Source: Propionicimonas sp020161015 (lineage in GTDB: Bacteria > Actinomycetota > Actinomycetes > Propionibacteriales > Propionibacteriaceae). From it: DNA of 64,000 nt. Both the position numbers and the translations under genes were made by a program. The notes under the pieces were generated by a model. That model ran no database searches. It was not told where the DNA came from and saw nothing but the letters and a program-made list of their open reading frames with translations. Below, one piece after another: positions 20,705 to 28,966 of the stretch. How positions within the stretch are numbered: position 1 is the first letter of the stretch; each line of letters begins with the position of its first letter. The stretch is taken from NCBI RefSeq assembly GCF_964266745.1, contig NZ_CAXWGX010000012.1:186001-250000 (forward strand). The letters are read 5' to 3'.

Positions 20705-22146
20705 TGACCTCAACCGCTCCCGCCGCCCCCGGGCTCGGCGCGACGCAGGAAGAGCACCTCCAGGCGCTCGGCAGCTACCAGTACGGGTGGCGCGACTCCG
20801 ACGTGGCCGGTGCGTCCGCGCAGCGTGGCCTGACCGAGGACGTGGTCCGCAACATCTCCGGGCTGAAGAACGAGCCCGAGTGGATGCTCAACCTCCGCCT
20901 GAAGGGCCACAAGCTCTTCGGCCGCAAGCCGATGCCGGCCTGGGGCGCGGACCTGTCGGGCATCGACTTCGACAACATCAAGTACTTCGTCCGCTCGACC
21001 GAGAAGCAGGCCCAGACCTGGGAGGACCTGCCCGAGGACATCAAGCGCACCTACGACCGGCTCGGCATCCCCGAGGCGGAGAAGATGCGCCTGGTGGCCG
21101 GCGTCGCCGCGCAGTACGAGTCCGAGGTGGTCTACCACAAGATCAACGAGGAGCTGGAGCGCCAGGGCGTCATCTTCCTCGACACCGACACCGGCCTGAA
21201 GGAGCACCCCGAGCTGTTCGAGGAGTACTTCGGCTCAGTCATCCCGGTCGGCGACAACAAGTTCGCCGCGCTGAACACCGCCGTGTGGTCGGGCGGGTCG
21301 TTCATCTACGTGCCGAAGGGCGTCCACGTCTCGATCCCGCTGCAGGCCTACTTCCGGATCAACACCGAGAACATGGGCCAGTTCGAGCGGACGCTGATCA
21401 TCGCCGACGAGGGCTCCTACGTCCACTACGTCGAGGGCTGCACGGCGCCGATCTACTCCTCGGACTCCCTGCACTCCGCCGTGGTCGAGATCATCGTGAA
21501 GAAGAACGCCCGGGTGCGGTACACGACCATCCAGAACTGGTCGACGAACGTGTACAACCTCGTCACCAAGCGCGCCACCTGTGAGGAGGGAGCGACGATG
21601 GAGTGGATCGACGGCAACATCGGCTCCAAGGTGACGATGAAGTACCCGGCGGTCTACCTGCTCGGCGAGCACTCCCGCGGCGAGACCCTCAGCATCGCGT
21701 TCGCCGGCGAGGGCCAGCACCAGGACGCCGGCTCGAAGATGGTGCACGCCGCGCCGCACACCTCGTCCTCGATCATCTCCAAGTCGGTGGCCCGTTCCGG
21801 CGGACGCTCGTCCTACCGCGGCCTCGTGCAGGTCAACGAGGGCGCCCACCACTCCGCCAGCTCGGTCAAGTGCGATGCCCTGCTCGTCGACACCGTCTCC
21901 CGCTCCGACACCTACCCCTACGTCGACGTCCGTGAGGACGACGTGTCGATGGCCCACGAGGCCACCGTGTCCAAGGTGAGCGAGGACCAGCTCTTCTACC
22001 TGATGAGCCGTGGCATGGGTGAGGACGAGGCGATGGCGATGATCGTGCGCGGCTTCGTGGAGCCGATCGCGCGCGAGCTGCCGATGGAGTACGCGCTGGA
22101 GCTGAACCGCCTGATCGAGCTGCAGATGGAAGGGGCCGTGGGCTGA
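20704..22146 (+). CDS. sufB: Fe-S cluster assembly protein SufB
   Basis: Scaffold subunit of the SufBCD complex. 480 aa, normal, with the family sequences YGWRDSDVAG near the start, YVPKGVHVSIPLQAYFRIN, and the C-terminal SEDQLFYLMSRGMGEDEAMAMIVRGF. ATG 20704 has AAGGAAGGG upstream. No intein is present, unlike some mycobacterial SufB. It is transcribed with sufR and sufD. Confidence 0.97.
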   Translation: MTSTAPAAPGLGATQEEHLQALGSYQYGWRDSDVAGASAQRGLTEDVVRNISGLKNEPEWMLNLRLKGHKLFGRKPMPAWGADLSGIDFDNIKYFVRSTEKQAQTWEDLPEDIKRTYDRLGIPEAEKMRLVAGVAAQYESEVVYHKINEELERQGVIFLDTDTGLKEHPELFEEYFGSVIPVGDNKFAALNTAVWSGGSFIYVPKGVHVSIPLQAYFRINTENMGQFERTLIIADEGSYVHYVEGCTAPIYSSDSLHSAVVEIIVKKNARVRYTTIQNWSTNVYNLVTKRATCEEGATMEWIDGNIGSKVTMKYPAVYLLGEHSRGETLSIAFAGEGQHQDAGSKMVHAAPHTSSSIISKSVARSGGRSSYRGLVQVNEGAHHSASSVKCDALLVDTVSRSDTYPYVDVREDDVSMAHEATVSKVSEDQLFYLMSRGMGEDEAMAMIVRGFVEPIARELPMEYALELNRLIELQMEGAVG

Positions 22147-22172
22147 GCCCGCGGACCGACGAACCCAGAAAG

Positions 22173-23354
22173 ATGACCGTGACCGCTGTTCCGAACGTCG
22201 CCGAAGCGGTGGAGACCAAAGTCGAGTCCCACCTGCACCCCGTCGCCTCCTTCGACCTGGCCGACCACCCCATGCCCGGAGGCCGCGAGGAGGTGTGGCG
22301 GTTCACCCCGATGCGCCGCCTGCGCGGGCTGCTGGACGGGGCGCCGAGTTCCGCGCACCTCGACTGGCGAACCACGCTGCCCGAGGGCGTCGTGATGCGG
22401 GAGATCAGCACGTCAGAGGCGATCGCCCTGGGCGTGCCGGCCCCGGTGGACCGCCCGTCCGCCCTCGCCGTGGCCGAGAGCGGGGGAGCCGTGCTGGTCG
22501 AGGTGCCGGCCGGGCTCGAGCTCACCGAGCCGGTGGTGATCGAGCTGGTGGGGACGGACTCCGACCAGCAGGTCTACGGCCAGGTCGTGTTCGCCATCGG
22601 CGCGCAGGCCAAGGCGACGGTGGTGCTGCGGCACCTCGGGTCGGCCCGCTACGCGTCCAGCGTCTCGGTGCTGGTGGGCGAGGGCGCCAGCCTGAACTTC
22701 GTCGGCCTCCAGGACTGGGCGGACGACGCCGTCCACGCCGGCCACGTCGGCCTGCGCATCGGTCGGGACGCCCGCGTCCGCACGGTGACGGCGAGCCTCG
22801 GTGGTGACCTGGTGCGGCTCGTCGAGACGGCGGAGTACGACGGCCCCGGCGGCGAGCTGGAGCAGTTCGGCCTCTACTTCGTCGACGCCGGCCAGCACAT
22901 CGAGCACCGGCTCTTCGTCGACCACAACGCCCCGCACACCCGCAGCCGCGTCGACTACCGCGGCGCCCTGCAGGGCCAGGGTGCGCACTCGGTGTGGGTC
23001 GGCGACGTCCTGATCCGCAAGGTCGCAGAGGGCATCAACACCTACGAGACCAACAAGAACCTCGTGCTCACCGACGGCTGCCGTGCGGACTCGGTGCCCA
23101 ACCTGGAGATCGAGACCGGCGAGATCGAGGGCGCCGGGCACTCCTCGACCACCGGGCGCTTCGACGACGAGCAGCTGTTCTACCTCCGCTCGCGCGGCAT
23201 CCCCGAGGACGAGGCCCGTCGCCTCGTCGTCCACGGCTTCTTCGCCGACATCATCCGGCGGATCGGCGTCCCCGAGGTCGAGACGCGGCTGCTGGCCACC
23301 GTCGAGAAGGAGCTCGCGGTGATCGTCGGCACCCCGGCGGGGCTGGCGTCATGA
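22173..23354 (+). CDS. sufD: Fe-S cluster assembly protein SufD
   Basis: Paralogue and partner of SufB in the SufBC2D scaffold. 393 aa. The C-terminal beta-helix shows DHNAPHTRSRVDYRGALQGQ, ETNKNLVLTDGCRADSVPNLEIE and DEQLFYLRSRGIPEDEARRLVVHGFF. It starts 26 bases after sufB and its stop overlaps the ATG of the Rieske gene by 4 bases (ATGA). Confidence 0.95.
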   Translation: MTVTAVPNVAEAVETKVESHLHPVASFDLADHPMPGGREEVWRFTPMRRLRGLLDGAPSSAHLDWRTTLPEGVVMREISTSEAIALGVPAPVDRPSALAVAESGGAVLVEVPAGLELTEPVVIELVGTDSDQQVYGQVVFAIGAQAKATVVLRHLGSARYASSVSVLVGEGASLNFVGLQDWADDAVHAGHVGLRIGRDARVRTVTASLGGDLVRLVETAEYDGPGGELEQFGLYFVDAGQHIEHRLFVDHNAPHTRSRVDYRGALQGQGAHSVWVGDVLIRKVAEGINTYETNKNLVLTDGCRADSVPNLEIETGEIEGAGHSSTTGRFDDEQLFYLRSRGIPEDEARRLVVHGFFADIIRRIGVPEVETRLLATVEKELAVIVGTPAGLAS

Positions 23355-23686
23355 GCTTCGTCCGTGCCTGCGCGGTGGACGAGGTGCCCGTCGGCTCCGC
23401 GATAGCGGTGGACCTCGGCGGCGACGCGGAGATCGCCGTCGTCAACACCGTCGACGGCTTCTTCGCGATCCGCGACGTCTGCTCCCATGCCGAGGTGCCG
23501 CTCAGCGAAGGGGAGATCGACGGGTGCACCCTCGAGTGCTACATGCACGGCTCCCGGTTCGACCTGCGCACGGGCCTCCCGCTCGAACTTCCGGCGGTGA
23601 TGCCGGTACCCGTCTACCCCGTCCGGCTGGACGGGCAGGACGTCCTCATTGACCCACACAACCCGATCGACATCCAGGAGCAGTAA
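23351..23686 (+). CDS. Rieske-type ferredoxin in suf operon
   Basis: 111 aa cytoplasmic Rieske ferredoxin of the non-heme dioxygenase ferredoxin family. Ligands: CSH (Cys44, His46) and CYMH (Cys63, His66). It has no signal peptide. It sits between sufD and sufC with a 4-base overlap upstream and zero spacing downstream, so it is made in step with the Suf machinery. It could supply electrons to cluster assembly or be a client; this is inference. The same placement is common in Actinomycetota suf operons. Confidence 0.9.
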   Translation: MSFVRACAVDEVPVGSAIAVDLGGDAEIAVVNTVDGFFAIRDVCSHAEVPLSEGEIDGCTLECYMHGSRFDLRTGLPLELPAVMPVPVYPVRLDGQDVLIDPHNPIDIQEQ

Positions 23687-24457
23687 GTGTCAGAACTCCG
23701 CATCAGTGACCTGCGCGTCGAGGTCGAGACCGAGAGCGGCCCGAAGGAGATCCTGAAGGGGGTCAACCTCACGGTCCGCAGCGGCGAGGTCCACGCGATC
23801 ATGGGTCCCAACGGCTCGGGCAAGTCGACGCTCGCCTACTCGATCGCCGGCCACCCCAAGTACACGATCACCGGCGGCTCGGTGACCCTCGACGGCGTGG
23901 AGCTCTCCCAGCTCACGGTCGACGAGCGTGCCCGGGCGGGGCTGTTCCTCGCCATGCAGTACCCGATCGAGGTGCCGGGCGTCTCCGTCGCCAACTTCCT
24001 GCGCACCGCGAAGACCGCCCTGAGCGGCGAGGCCCCGAAGGTCCGCACCTGGGTGAAGGACGTGAACGCGGCCCTGGAGCGGGTGGGCCTGGACGGCAGC
24101 TTCGCCGCACGGTCGCTCAACGAGGGCTTCTCCGGCGGCGAGAAGAAGCGCAACGAGATCGCTCAGCTCGAGCTGCTGAACCCGAAGTTCGCGATCCTCG
24201 ACGAGACCGACTCCGGGCTCGACATCGACGCGCTGCGGATCGTCTCCGAGGGCGTGAACCGCTACACCGCCCAGGGCGATCGCGGCCTGCTGCTGATCAC
24301 CCACTACACGCGGATCCTGAACTACATCAAGCCCGACTACGTGCACGTCTTCGTCGACGGCCACGTCGTCGAGGAGGGTGGCGTGGAGCTGGCGGACCGC
24401 CTCGAGATCGAGGGCTACGACCGGTTCGTCCGGTCGGCGGCCAAGGTCGATGCCTGA
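23687..24457 (+). CDS. sufC: Fe-S cluster assembly ATPase SufC
   Basis: ABC-type ATPase of SufBCD. 256 aa. Walker A GPNGSGKSTL, signature FSGGEKKRNEIAQLELL, Walker B FAILDETDSGLDIDALR, H-loop THYTRILNYIKPD. The GTG start abuts the Rieske stop. Its stop overlaps the sufS start by 8 bases. Confidence 0.97.
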   Translation: MSELRISDLRVEVETESGPKEILKGVNLTVRSGEVHAIMGPNGSGKSTLAYSIAGHPKYTITGGSVTLDGVELSQLTVDERARAGLFLAMQYPIEVPGVSVANFLRTAKTALSGEAPKVRTWVKDVNAALERVGLDGSFAARSLNEGFSGGEKKRNEIAQLELLNPKFAILDETDSGLDIDALRIVSEGVNRYTAQGDRGLLLITHYTRILNYIKPDYVHVFVDGHVVEEGGVELADRLEIEGYDRFVRSAAKVDA

Positions 24458-25748
24458 GCCTGTTCCCACCGCGTCCGGGGTGGCCGCCCCGGTGGTCGGC
24501 CTCGACGTCGAGCGGGTCCGCGCCGACTTCCCGATCCTGTCCCGCAGGATCGGGGACTGGCCGCTGGCCTACCTCGACTCGGCGAACACCTCGCAGAAAC
24601 CCAAGCGGGTCGTCGAGGCGATCGCGCGGCACTACCTCGAGCACAACGCCAACGTCGCGCGCGCGATGCACACCCTGGGCGGCGAGGCGACCTCGGCGTT
24701 CGAGGGCGCCCGGGAGAAGGTGGCCCGGTTCGTCGGCGCGGCGAGCGCAGCAGAGGTCGTGTTCACCAAGAACGCGTCCGAGGCGCTGAACCTCGCCGCG
24801 CACACCCTCGGAGGCAGGCTCTCCCCGGGCGACGAGATCGTCATCTCGGTGATGGAGCACCACTCCAACATCGTCCCGTGGCAGTTGCTGGCCCAGCGCA
24901 CCGGCGCGATCCTGCGGTGGTTCGACATCACGCCCGACGGCCGGCTCGACCTGGAGCGCGCGGCCGCGGACGGCCTGATCAACGAACGCACGCGCATCGT
25001 GTCGATCGCGTGGGTCTCGAACGTTCTCGGCACGGTGAACCCGGTGGCCGAGGTCGCCGGGCTCGCCCACCGTGTCGGCGCGCATGTGGTGGTGGACGGC
25101 TCGCAGGGCGTCCCCCAGCTGCCCACGGACGTCGCCGCGCTGGGCGCCGACCTGATGGCCTTCACCGGGCACAAGATGCTCGGACCGACCGGCATCGGCG
25201 TCCTGTGGGGCCGCTACGACCTGCTGGAGACCCTGCCGCCGTTCCTCGGCGGCGGGGAGATGATCGAGGTGGTCCGGCTCACCGGCTCCACCTTCGCCAA
25301 GCCGCCGGCCCGGTTCGAGGCTGGCACGCCGCCGATCGCGCAGGCCGTCGGCCTGGGCGCGGCGATCGACTACCTCGAGCGCCTCGGCATGGAGAACGTC
25401 GCCGCCCACGAGCAGCGGATCACCCGCTACACCCTGGAGCGCCTTGGACAGGTGGACGGCGTGTCCGTCCTCGGGCCCACCGAGGCGGTCGACCGTGGGG
25501 GAGCGGTCTCGTTCACCCTCTCGACGGCGGACGGCACCGAGGTGCACCCGCACGACGTGATGCAGTTCCTCGACGCCCGTGGCGTCGCCGTCCGCGGCGG
25601 GCACCACTGCGCGCGTCCGCTGCACGAGCGCCTGGGGATCACGGCGTCCAGCCGCGCGTCCGGGTACCTGTACACCACGGAGGCCGAGATCGACGCCCTC
25701 GCCGAGGGCCTCGACTACGTGCGCTCCTTCTTCGGAGGACGGTCATGA
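24450..25748 (+). CDS. sufS: Cysteine desulfurase SufS
   Basis: PLP enzyme releasing sulfur from cysteine for cluster assembly. 432 aa. PLP lysine in AFTGHKMLGPTGIGVLWG, substrate contact TKNASEALNLAA, and the active-site cysteine in RGGHHCARPLHERLG. I start at ATG 24450 (MPEPVPTASG); the open frame extends upstream through sufC. Overlaps sufU by 4 bases. SufU is the expected sulfur acceptor. Confidence 0.96.
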   Translation: MPEPVPTASGVAAPVVGLDVERVRADFPILSRRIGDWPLAYLDSANTSQKPKRVVEAIARHYLEHNANVARAMHTLGGEATSAFEGAREKVARFVGAASAAEVVFTKNASEALNLAAHTLGGRLSPGDEIVISVMEHHSNIVPWQLLAQRTGAILRWFDITPDGRLDLERAAADGLINERTRIVSIAWVSNVLGTVNPVAEVAGLAHRVGAHVVVDGSQGVPQLPTDVAALGADLMAFTGHKMLGPTGIGVLWGRYDLLETLPPFLGGGEMIEVVRLTGSTFAKPPARFEAGTPPIAQAVGLGAAIDYLERLGMENVAAHEQRITRYTLERLGQVDGVSVLGPTEAVDRGGAVSFTLSTADGTEVHPHDVMQFLDARGVAVRGGHHCARPLHERLGITASSRASGYLYTTEAEIDALAEGLDYVRSFFGGRS

Positions 25749-26194
25749 GCGTCGAGGCGATGTACCAGGAGATCATCCTGGACCACTACAAGGCCAAGCA
25801 CCACAGCGGGCTCCGCGAGCCCTACCAGGCCCAGGTGACCCACGTGAACCCGACCTGCGGCGACGAGGTGATGCTGCGGGTCGCGCTCGACGGCGACCGG
25901 GTGGCCGACGTGTCGTACGAGGGAGTGGGCTGCTCGATCTCCCAGGCGTCCACCTCGGTGATGAGCGACCTGGTGATCGGACGGACGGTGGACGAGGCGC
26001 TCGCCCTGCACGAGGAGTTCACCGAGATGATGCACTCCCAGGGCAGGGCAGAGCCCGACGAGGACAGGCTGGAGGATGCGGTCGCCTTCATCGGCGTCTC
26101 GCAGTTCCCGGCACGGGTGAAATGCGCGCTGCTGGGGTGGTCGGCGTTCAAGGACGCCGCCGCGCAGGCCCTGGCCGCGGAAGGAAAGGAGTGA
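25745..26194 (+). CDS. sufU: Zinc-dependent sulfurtransferase SufU
   Basis: Accepts persulfide from SufS and passes it to SufBCD. 149 aa. The zinc-site residues are visible: Cys38 and Asp40 in NPTCGDEV, Cys63 in EGVGCSISQAS, and a third Cys in ARVKCALLGW. The start ATG overlaps the sufS stop. It has the SufU-specific insertion EEFTEMMHSQGRAEPDED that separates it from IscU. Confidence 0.95.
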   Translation: MSVEAMYQEIILDHYKAKHHSGLREPYQAQVTHVNPTCGDEVMLRVALDGDRVADVSYEGVGCSISQASTSVMSDLVIGRTVDEALALHEEFTEMMHSQGRAEPDEDRLEDAVAFIGVSQFPARVKCALLGWSAFKDAAAQALAAEGKE

Positions 26195-26195
26195 G

Positions 26196-26570
26196 ATGAC
26201 GCAGAACGTACGCCCCTCGGACCTGGTGCAGGACACCTTCCCCGACGACCCGGCGAGCGCCCGGCCGAGTGAGGAGGACGTGCTCGAGGCGATGAAGGAC
26301 GTCGTCGACCCCGAGTTGATGGTCAACGTCGTCGACCTCGGGCTGGTCTACGGGGTGACGATCGACGACGCCAACAACGCGACGATCGACATGACCCTGA
26401 CCTCGCCCACCTGTCCCCTCACCGACCGGCTGGAGTACGACACCCAGCTGGCCCTCGAAGGCCTGGTGAGCTCTGTGACGATCAACTGGGTGTGGCTGCC
26501 GCCGTGGACCCTGGAACTCATCAGCGAGGACGGCCGCGAGCAGCTCCGCTCCATCGGCTACAACCTCTAG
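26196..26570 (+). CDS. sufT: SufT, MIP18/DUF59 family Fe-S assembly factor
   Basis: 124 aa. The MIP18 domain covers nearly the whole protein: VLEAMKDVVDPELMVNVVDLGLVYG, then LTSPTCPLTD with the conserved Cys. Involved in Fe-S maturation of client proteins. AAGGAG precedes the ATG, one base after the sufU stop. Last gene of the suf operon, followed by a strong palindrome. Confidence 0.93.
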   Translation: MTQNVRPSDLVQDTFPDDPASARPSEEDVLEAMKDVVDPELMVNVVDLGLVYGVTIDDANNATIDMTLTSPTCPLTDRLEYDTQLALEGLVSSVTINWVWLPPWTLELISEDGREQLRSIGYNL

Positions 26571-26590
26571 CCCCCGACTCTTCCGCCGAT

Positions 26591-26628
26591 GTGGACCGAA
26601 ACCGCGGTTGTCGGCGGTTTCGGTCCAC
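26591..26628. terminator. Bidirectional terminator between sufT and TetR gene
   Basis: GTGGACCGAAACCGC (26591-26605) and its perfect inverse GCGGTTTCGGTCCAC (26614-26628) flank an 8-base loop, followed by TTTGCT. It sits between convergent genes and should terminate both. The length and perfection would also suit a repetitive extragenic palindrome. Confidence 0.75.
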
Positions 26629-26636
26629 TTTGCTGT

Positions 26637-27164
26637 TCAGGAGGGGGAGGTGGTGGCGGCGAGGGCGACGGTCAGGGAGTTCCGCCAGAGGGTGAGGTCC
26701 GGCGGACGGTCGCGCAGCAGGGCGTCCAGGACGAGGCCGTCGAGCATGGCGAGGAGGGCCTCCGCGTCCGGTGCCGCGACGCCCGTCGCGGTGATCCGGG
26801 ACACGAGGGCGTCCCTGGCGGCGAGGAACACCTGCCTCAGCCCGGGCTCCCGGCGCGCCATCAGCATCACCTCGTAGCGGGCGGTGGCGAGGGCGGAGCC
26901 GTCCCCGGTCCACCAGTCGACGAGCTCGTCCACCGTGGGCTCGCCGGCGGTTCCGGCGTCCGGCGGACCGACCCGCTCGGCGGCGAGGAGTCCGTCCACC
27001 AGAGCGGCGCGCAGTCCGGCCAACCCTCCGAAGTGGTGCCGGACGCTGCCGTGCGGAACCCCGGCGGACGCTTCCACCGCGCGGACGGTGACCGCGCCCC
27101 CGCCGTGCCCGGCGAGGAGGGCGAGGGAGGCGTCGACGAGACGGCCGGGAACGCTCTTCTCCAT
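26637..27164 (-). CDS. TetR/AcrR family transcriptional repressor
   Basis: 175 aa. N-terminal helix-turn-helix at about residues 25-50 (VRAVEASAGVPHGSVRHHFGGLAGL), variable ligand domain after it. Divergent from a small membrane protein gene with 51 bases between starts. TAGGCT ends 6 bases before its ATG, so it is predicted leaderless, and a TCTCCA-NN-TGGAGA palindrome covers that ATG. A matching palindrome lies in front of the neighbour. It most likely represses both genes. Ligand unknown. Confidence 0.9.
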   Translation of the reverse strand: MEKSVPGRLVDASLALLAGHGGGAVTVRAVEASAGVPHGSVRHHFGGLAGLRAALVDGLLAAERVGPPDAGTAGEPTVDELVDWWTGDGSALATARYEVMLMARREPGLRQVFLAARDALVSRITATGVAAPDAEALLAMLDGLVLDALLRDRPPDLTLWRNSLTVALAATTSPS

Positions 27165-27171
27165 GTGGAGA
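27158..27171. promoter_or_regulatory. TetR operator A (over the TetR start codon)
   Basis: TCTCCA-TG-TGGAGA, 6-bp perfect arms with a 2-base centre. It covers the ATG of the TetR gene and abuts its -10 (TAGGCT, complement of 27171-27176). Confidence 0.7.
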
Positions 27172-27182
27172 GCCTAGCGTGC

Positions 27183-27188
27183 TAGATT
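27183..27188 (+). promoter_or_regulatory. Putative -10 of the membrane protein gene
   Basis: TAGATT directly precedes operator B, so a repressor bound there would cover the transcription start. Confidence 0.45.
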
Positions 27189-27206
27189 CTTCTCCAACTG
27201 GAGAAG
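27189..27206. promoter_or_regulatory. TetR operator B (in front of the membrane protein gene)
   Basis: CTTCTCCA-AC-TGGAGAAG, 8-bp perfect arms with a 2-base centre, same core as operator A. The centres are 33 bases apart, about three helical turns. It also precedes the ribosome binding site AAGGAGAG. Confidence 0.75.
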
Positions 27207-27215
27207 GAGAGTCAG

Positions 27216-27716
27216 ATGAAGAATCGTGGCTGGATCGGCCGGGGTGCCCTCGCCGTCGTCCTGGCCGTCGCGGCGATCGCCGCGGCGCCCGCCGTGATGG
27301 AGCCGTCCTACCAAGTACTACAGCCCCGTCTCGGGCCGTTCACCCTCATCGTGGTCGAGGTGCTGTACGCGCTCTTCATCGACTTCCCGCTCGCGACGGC
27401 CTACGTCGCGATCGTCACCGCCTGGCAGGGTCCCCGGCGCAGTCCCGCGCGGTCGGCCCTGGGCTTCACGCTGCTGTTCTTCGCCCTCATCGGCGCCTGC
27501 ATCGCCCTCGCTCCGACGAGTGAGCTGCTCGCCACCTGGGCGCTGGCCGACACGTTCCCGGTGGCGATCGCCGAGGCGGTGGACGGCCTGGGCGCACCGA
27601 CGGTGGGGCTGCTGCTGGGCGGGTTCCTGGCCTTCGACCTGGCGCTCTGCGCGACCGGCGGCGTCACCGCGGACGCGCTGGTGTTGAGCAGGCACGCGAA
27701 AAGTGATATCACTTAG
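27216..27716 (+). CDS. Four-helix membrane protein of unknown function
   Basis: 166 aa. I do not recognise the family. Four hydrophobic segments are visible: about residues 9-30, 44-68 (FTLIVVEVLYALFIDFPLATAY), 82-105 and 125-158. No catalytic motif. It is probably the target of the divergent TetR repressor, which suggests a role in export of, or response to, a small molecule. AAGGAGAG precedes the ATG. Its stop codon lies at the end of the AAGTGATATCACTT palindrome that belongs to the next operon. Confidence 0.8.
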   Translation: MKNRGWIGRGALAVVLAVAAIAAAPAVMEPSYQVLQPRLGPFTLIVVEVLYALFIDFPLATAYVAIVTAWQGPRRSPARSALGFTLLFFALIGACIALAPTSELLATWALADTFPVAIAEAVDGLGAPTVGLLLGGFLAFDLALCATGGVTADALVLSRHAKSDIT

Positions 27717-27722
27717 ATATCA
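27701..27722. promoter_or_regulatory. Tandem GATATC operator in front of SPFH-RHH operon
   Basis: AAGTGATATCACTT (27701-27714) is a perfect 14-bp palindrome. A second site AGATATCA (27715-27722) follows, with GATATC cores starting at 27705 and 27716, 11 bases apart (one helical turn). Ribbon-helix-helix proteins typically bind such spaced short palindromes, and one is encoded in this operon. Confidence 0.6.
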
Positions 27723-27747
27723 GTTTCTCGTGAAGGAGTGAGTTCCG

Positions 27748-28719
27748 ATGTCAGATCAGATCCGGTTCGACGACCAGGCGGCCCCCGGGGGCGAGCCCGC
27801 CGGCGTGCCGGTGGGCCACGGCGGGGCCCGGGTGGACATCGCCGAGCGGCCGGCCTGGAGCGTCAACGGCGCCCTGGGATTCGGCGTCGTGGTCGCTCTC
27901 GTGGTCGTCGGCTTCGTGCTCGTCGTCCAGGCGGCGGGGGCGGACGAGGCCGGCGGCAACGGGACGCCGCTCGGCATCCTCGGTGCGTTCGTGCTGCTGG
28001 TGGCGGGACTGCTGGGCTCCGCGCTCACGGTGGTCAGCCCCGGCGACACCCGCGTGCTGCGGTTCTTCGGCCGCTACGTCGGGACGCTGCGCAGCCCGGG
28101 CCTCCAGCTGACGATGCCGCTCGTCGTCAGCCGGAAGGTGTCGGTGAAGGTCCGCAACTTCGAGACCAACGAGCTCAAGGTCAACGACGCCGACGGCAAC
28201 CCGGTGAACATCGCCGCGATCATCGTCTGGCAGGTGGCGGACACCGCCAAGGCCGTCTTCGCCGTCGAGAAGTACGACGACTTCGTCCGGGTGCAGGCCG
28301 AGTCCGCTCTGCGCCACGTGGCCACCACCCATCCCTATGACAACGCCGGACCCGGCGAGGAGTCGCTGCGCGGGTCGACAGACCTGGTGGCGGCGGAACT
28401 GGCGACCGAGGTGGCCGCCCGGATCGCGATCGCCGGCCTCGAGGTCGTCGAGGCCCGGATCTCGAGCCTCGCCTACGCCCCGGAGATCGCCCACGCCATG
28501 CTCCAGCGCCAGCAGGCGGCCGCCGTCATCGCCGCCAGGGAGAAGATCGTCGAGGGTGCGGTGAGCATGGTCGAGAGCGCCCTGCGCCGGCTCGAGGCCG
28601 ACGACGTGGTGACCCTGGACGACGAGCGCAAGGCCGCCATGGTGTCCAACCTCCTGGTGGTGCTGTGCGGTTCGGCCCAGGCCACCCCGGTGGTCAACAC
28701 CGGGACGCTCTACAACTGA
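27748..28719 (+). CDS. SPFH/Band 7 (stomatin-like) membrane protein
   Basis: 323 aa. Two N-terminal hydrophobic segments (about residues 41-65 and 75-93) followed by an SPFH domain beginning VVSPGDTRVLRFFGRYVGTL and a helical C-terminal part rich in Ala/Glu/Gln (AHAMLQRQQAAAVIAAREKIVEGA). SPFH proteins form membrane-bound oligomeric cages and organise microdomains; the precise role here is unknown. AAGGAGTGAG precedes the ATG. It is followed 7 bases later by a small ribbon-helix-helix protein. A second, unrelated-in-position SPFH gene is at 40212. Confidence 0.9.
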   Translation: MSDQIRFDDQAAPGGEPAGVPVGHGGARVDIAERPAWSVNGALGFGVVVALVVVGFVLVVQAAGADEAGGNGTPLGILGAFVLLVAGLLGSALTVVSPGDTRVLRFFGRYVGTLRSPGLQLTMPLVVSRKVSVKVRNFETNELKVNDADGNPVNIAAIIVWQVADTAKAVFAVEKYDDFVRVQAESALRHVATTHPYDNAGPGEESLRGSTDLVAAELATEVAARIAIAGLEVVEARISSLAYAPEIAHAMLQRQQAAAVIAAREKIVEGAVSMVESALRRLEADDVVTLDDERKAAMVSNLLVVLCGSAQATPVVNTGTLYN

Positions 28720-28726
28720 GGCGACC

Positions 28727-28963
28727 GTGTCGGACGCAGCCGAGGGCACGCCGGGGGCAGCGGCGGGACGGGAGCGCAAGCCCGTCCTGCTCCGCCTCGA
28801 CCCGGCGGTGCACGAGGCCCTCGCGCGGTGGGCGGCGGACGACCTCCGCTCGCTCAACGCCCACGTCGAACTGCTGCTGCGCCAGGCGCTGGCGAAGGCC
28901 GGGCGCTCGCCGCGGGAGGCCGGGCCGTTGCCCCGGCGCGGGCGTCCGTCGAAGGACGCCTGA
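28727..28963 (+). CDS. Arc-type ribbon-helix-helix protein
   Basis: 78 aa. RKPVLLRLDPAVHEAL has the beta-strand and first helix of Arc/CopG-like DNA-binding proteins, followed by DLRSLNAHVELLLRQAL as second helix; the tail is basic (PRRGRPSKDA). Start GTG, 7 bases after the SPFH stop. No toxin gene is adjacent, so an antitoxin role is not supported. Likely autoregulator of the SPFH operon through the GATATC sites upstream (inference). Confidence 0.82.
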   Translation: MSDAAEGTPGAAAGRERKPVLLRLDPAVHEALARWAADDLRSLNAHVELLLRQALAKAGRSPREAGPLPRRGRPSKDA

Positions 28964-28966
28964 GGC

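Noticed and set aside
19790..20713. 308-codon N-terminal extension of hppA
   Set aside because: The frame is open but lies antisense to sufR, whose winged helix and cluster cysteines are certain; AAAGGAAG supports GTG 19789.
28727..28963. RHH protein as antitoxin of a toxin-antitoxin pair
   Set aside because: Neither neighbour (SPFH protein, CtlX-like hydrolase) is a toxin family, and the gene order is not that of ParD/RelB-type modules.
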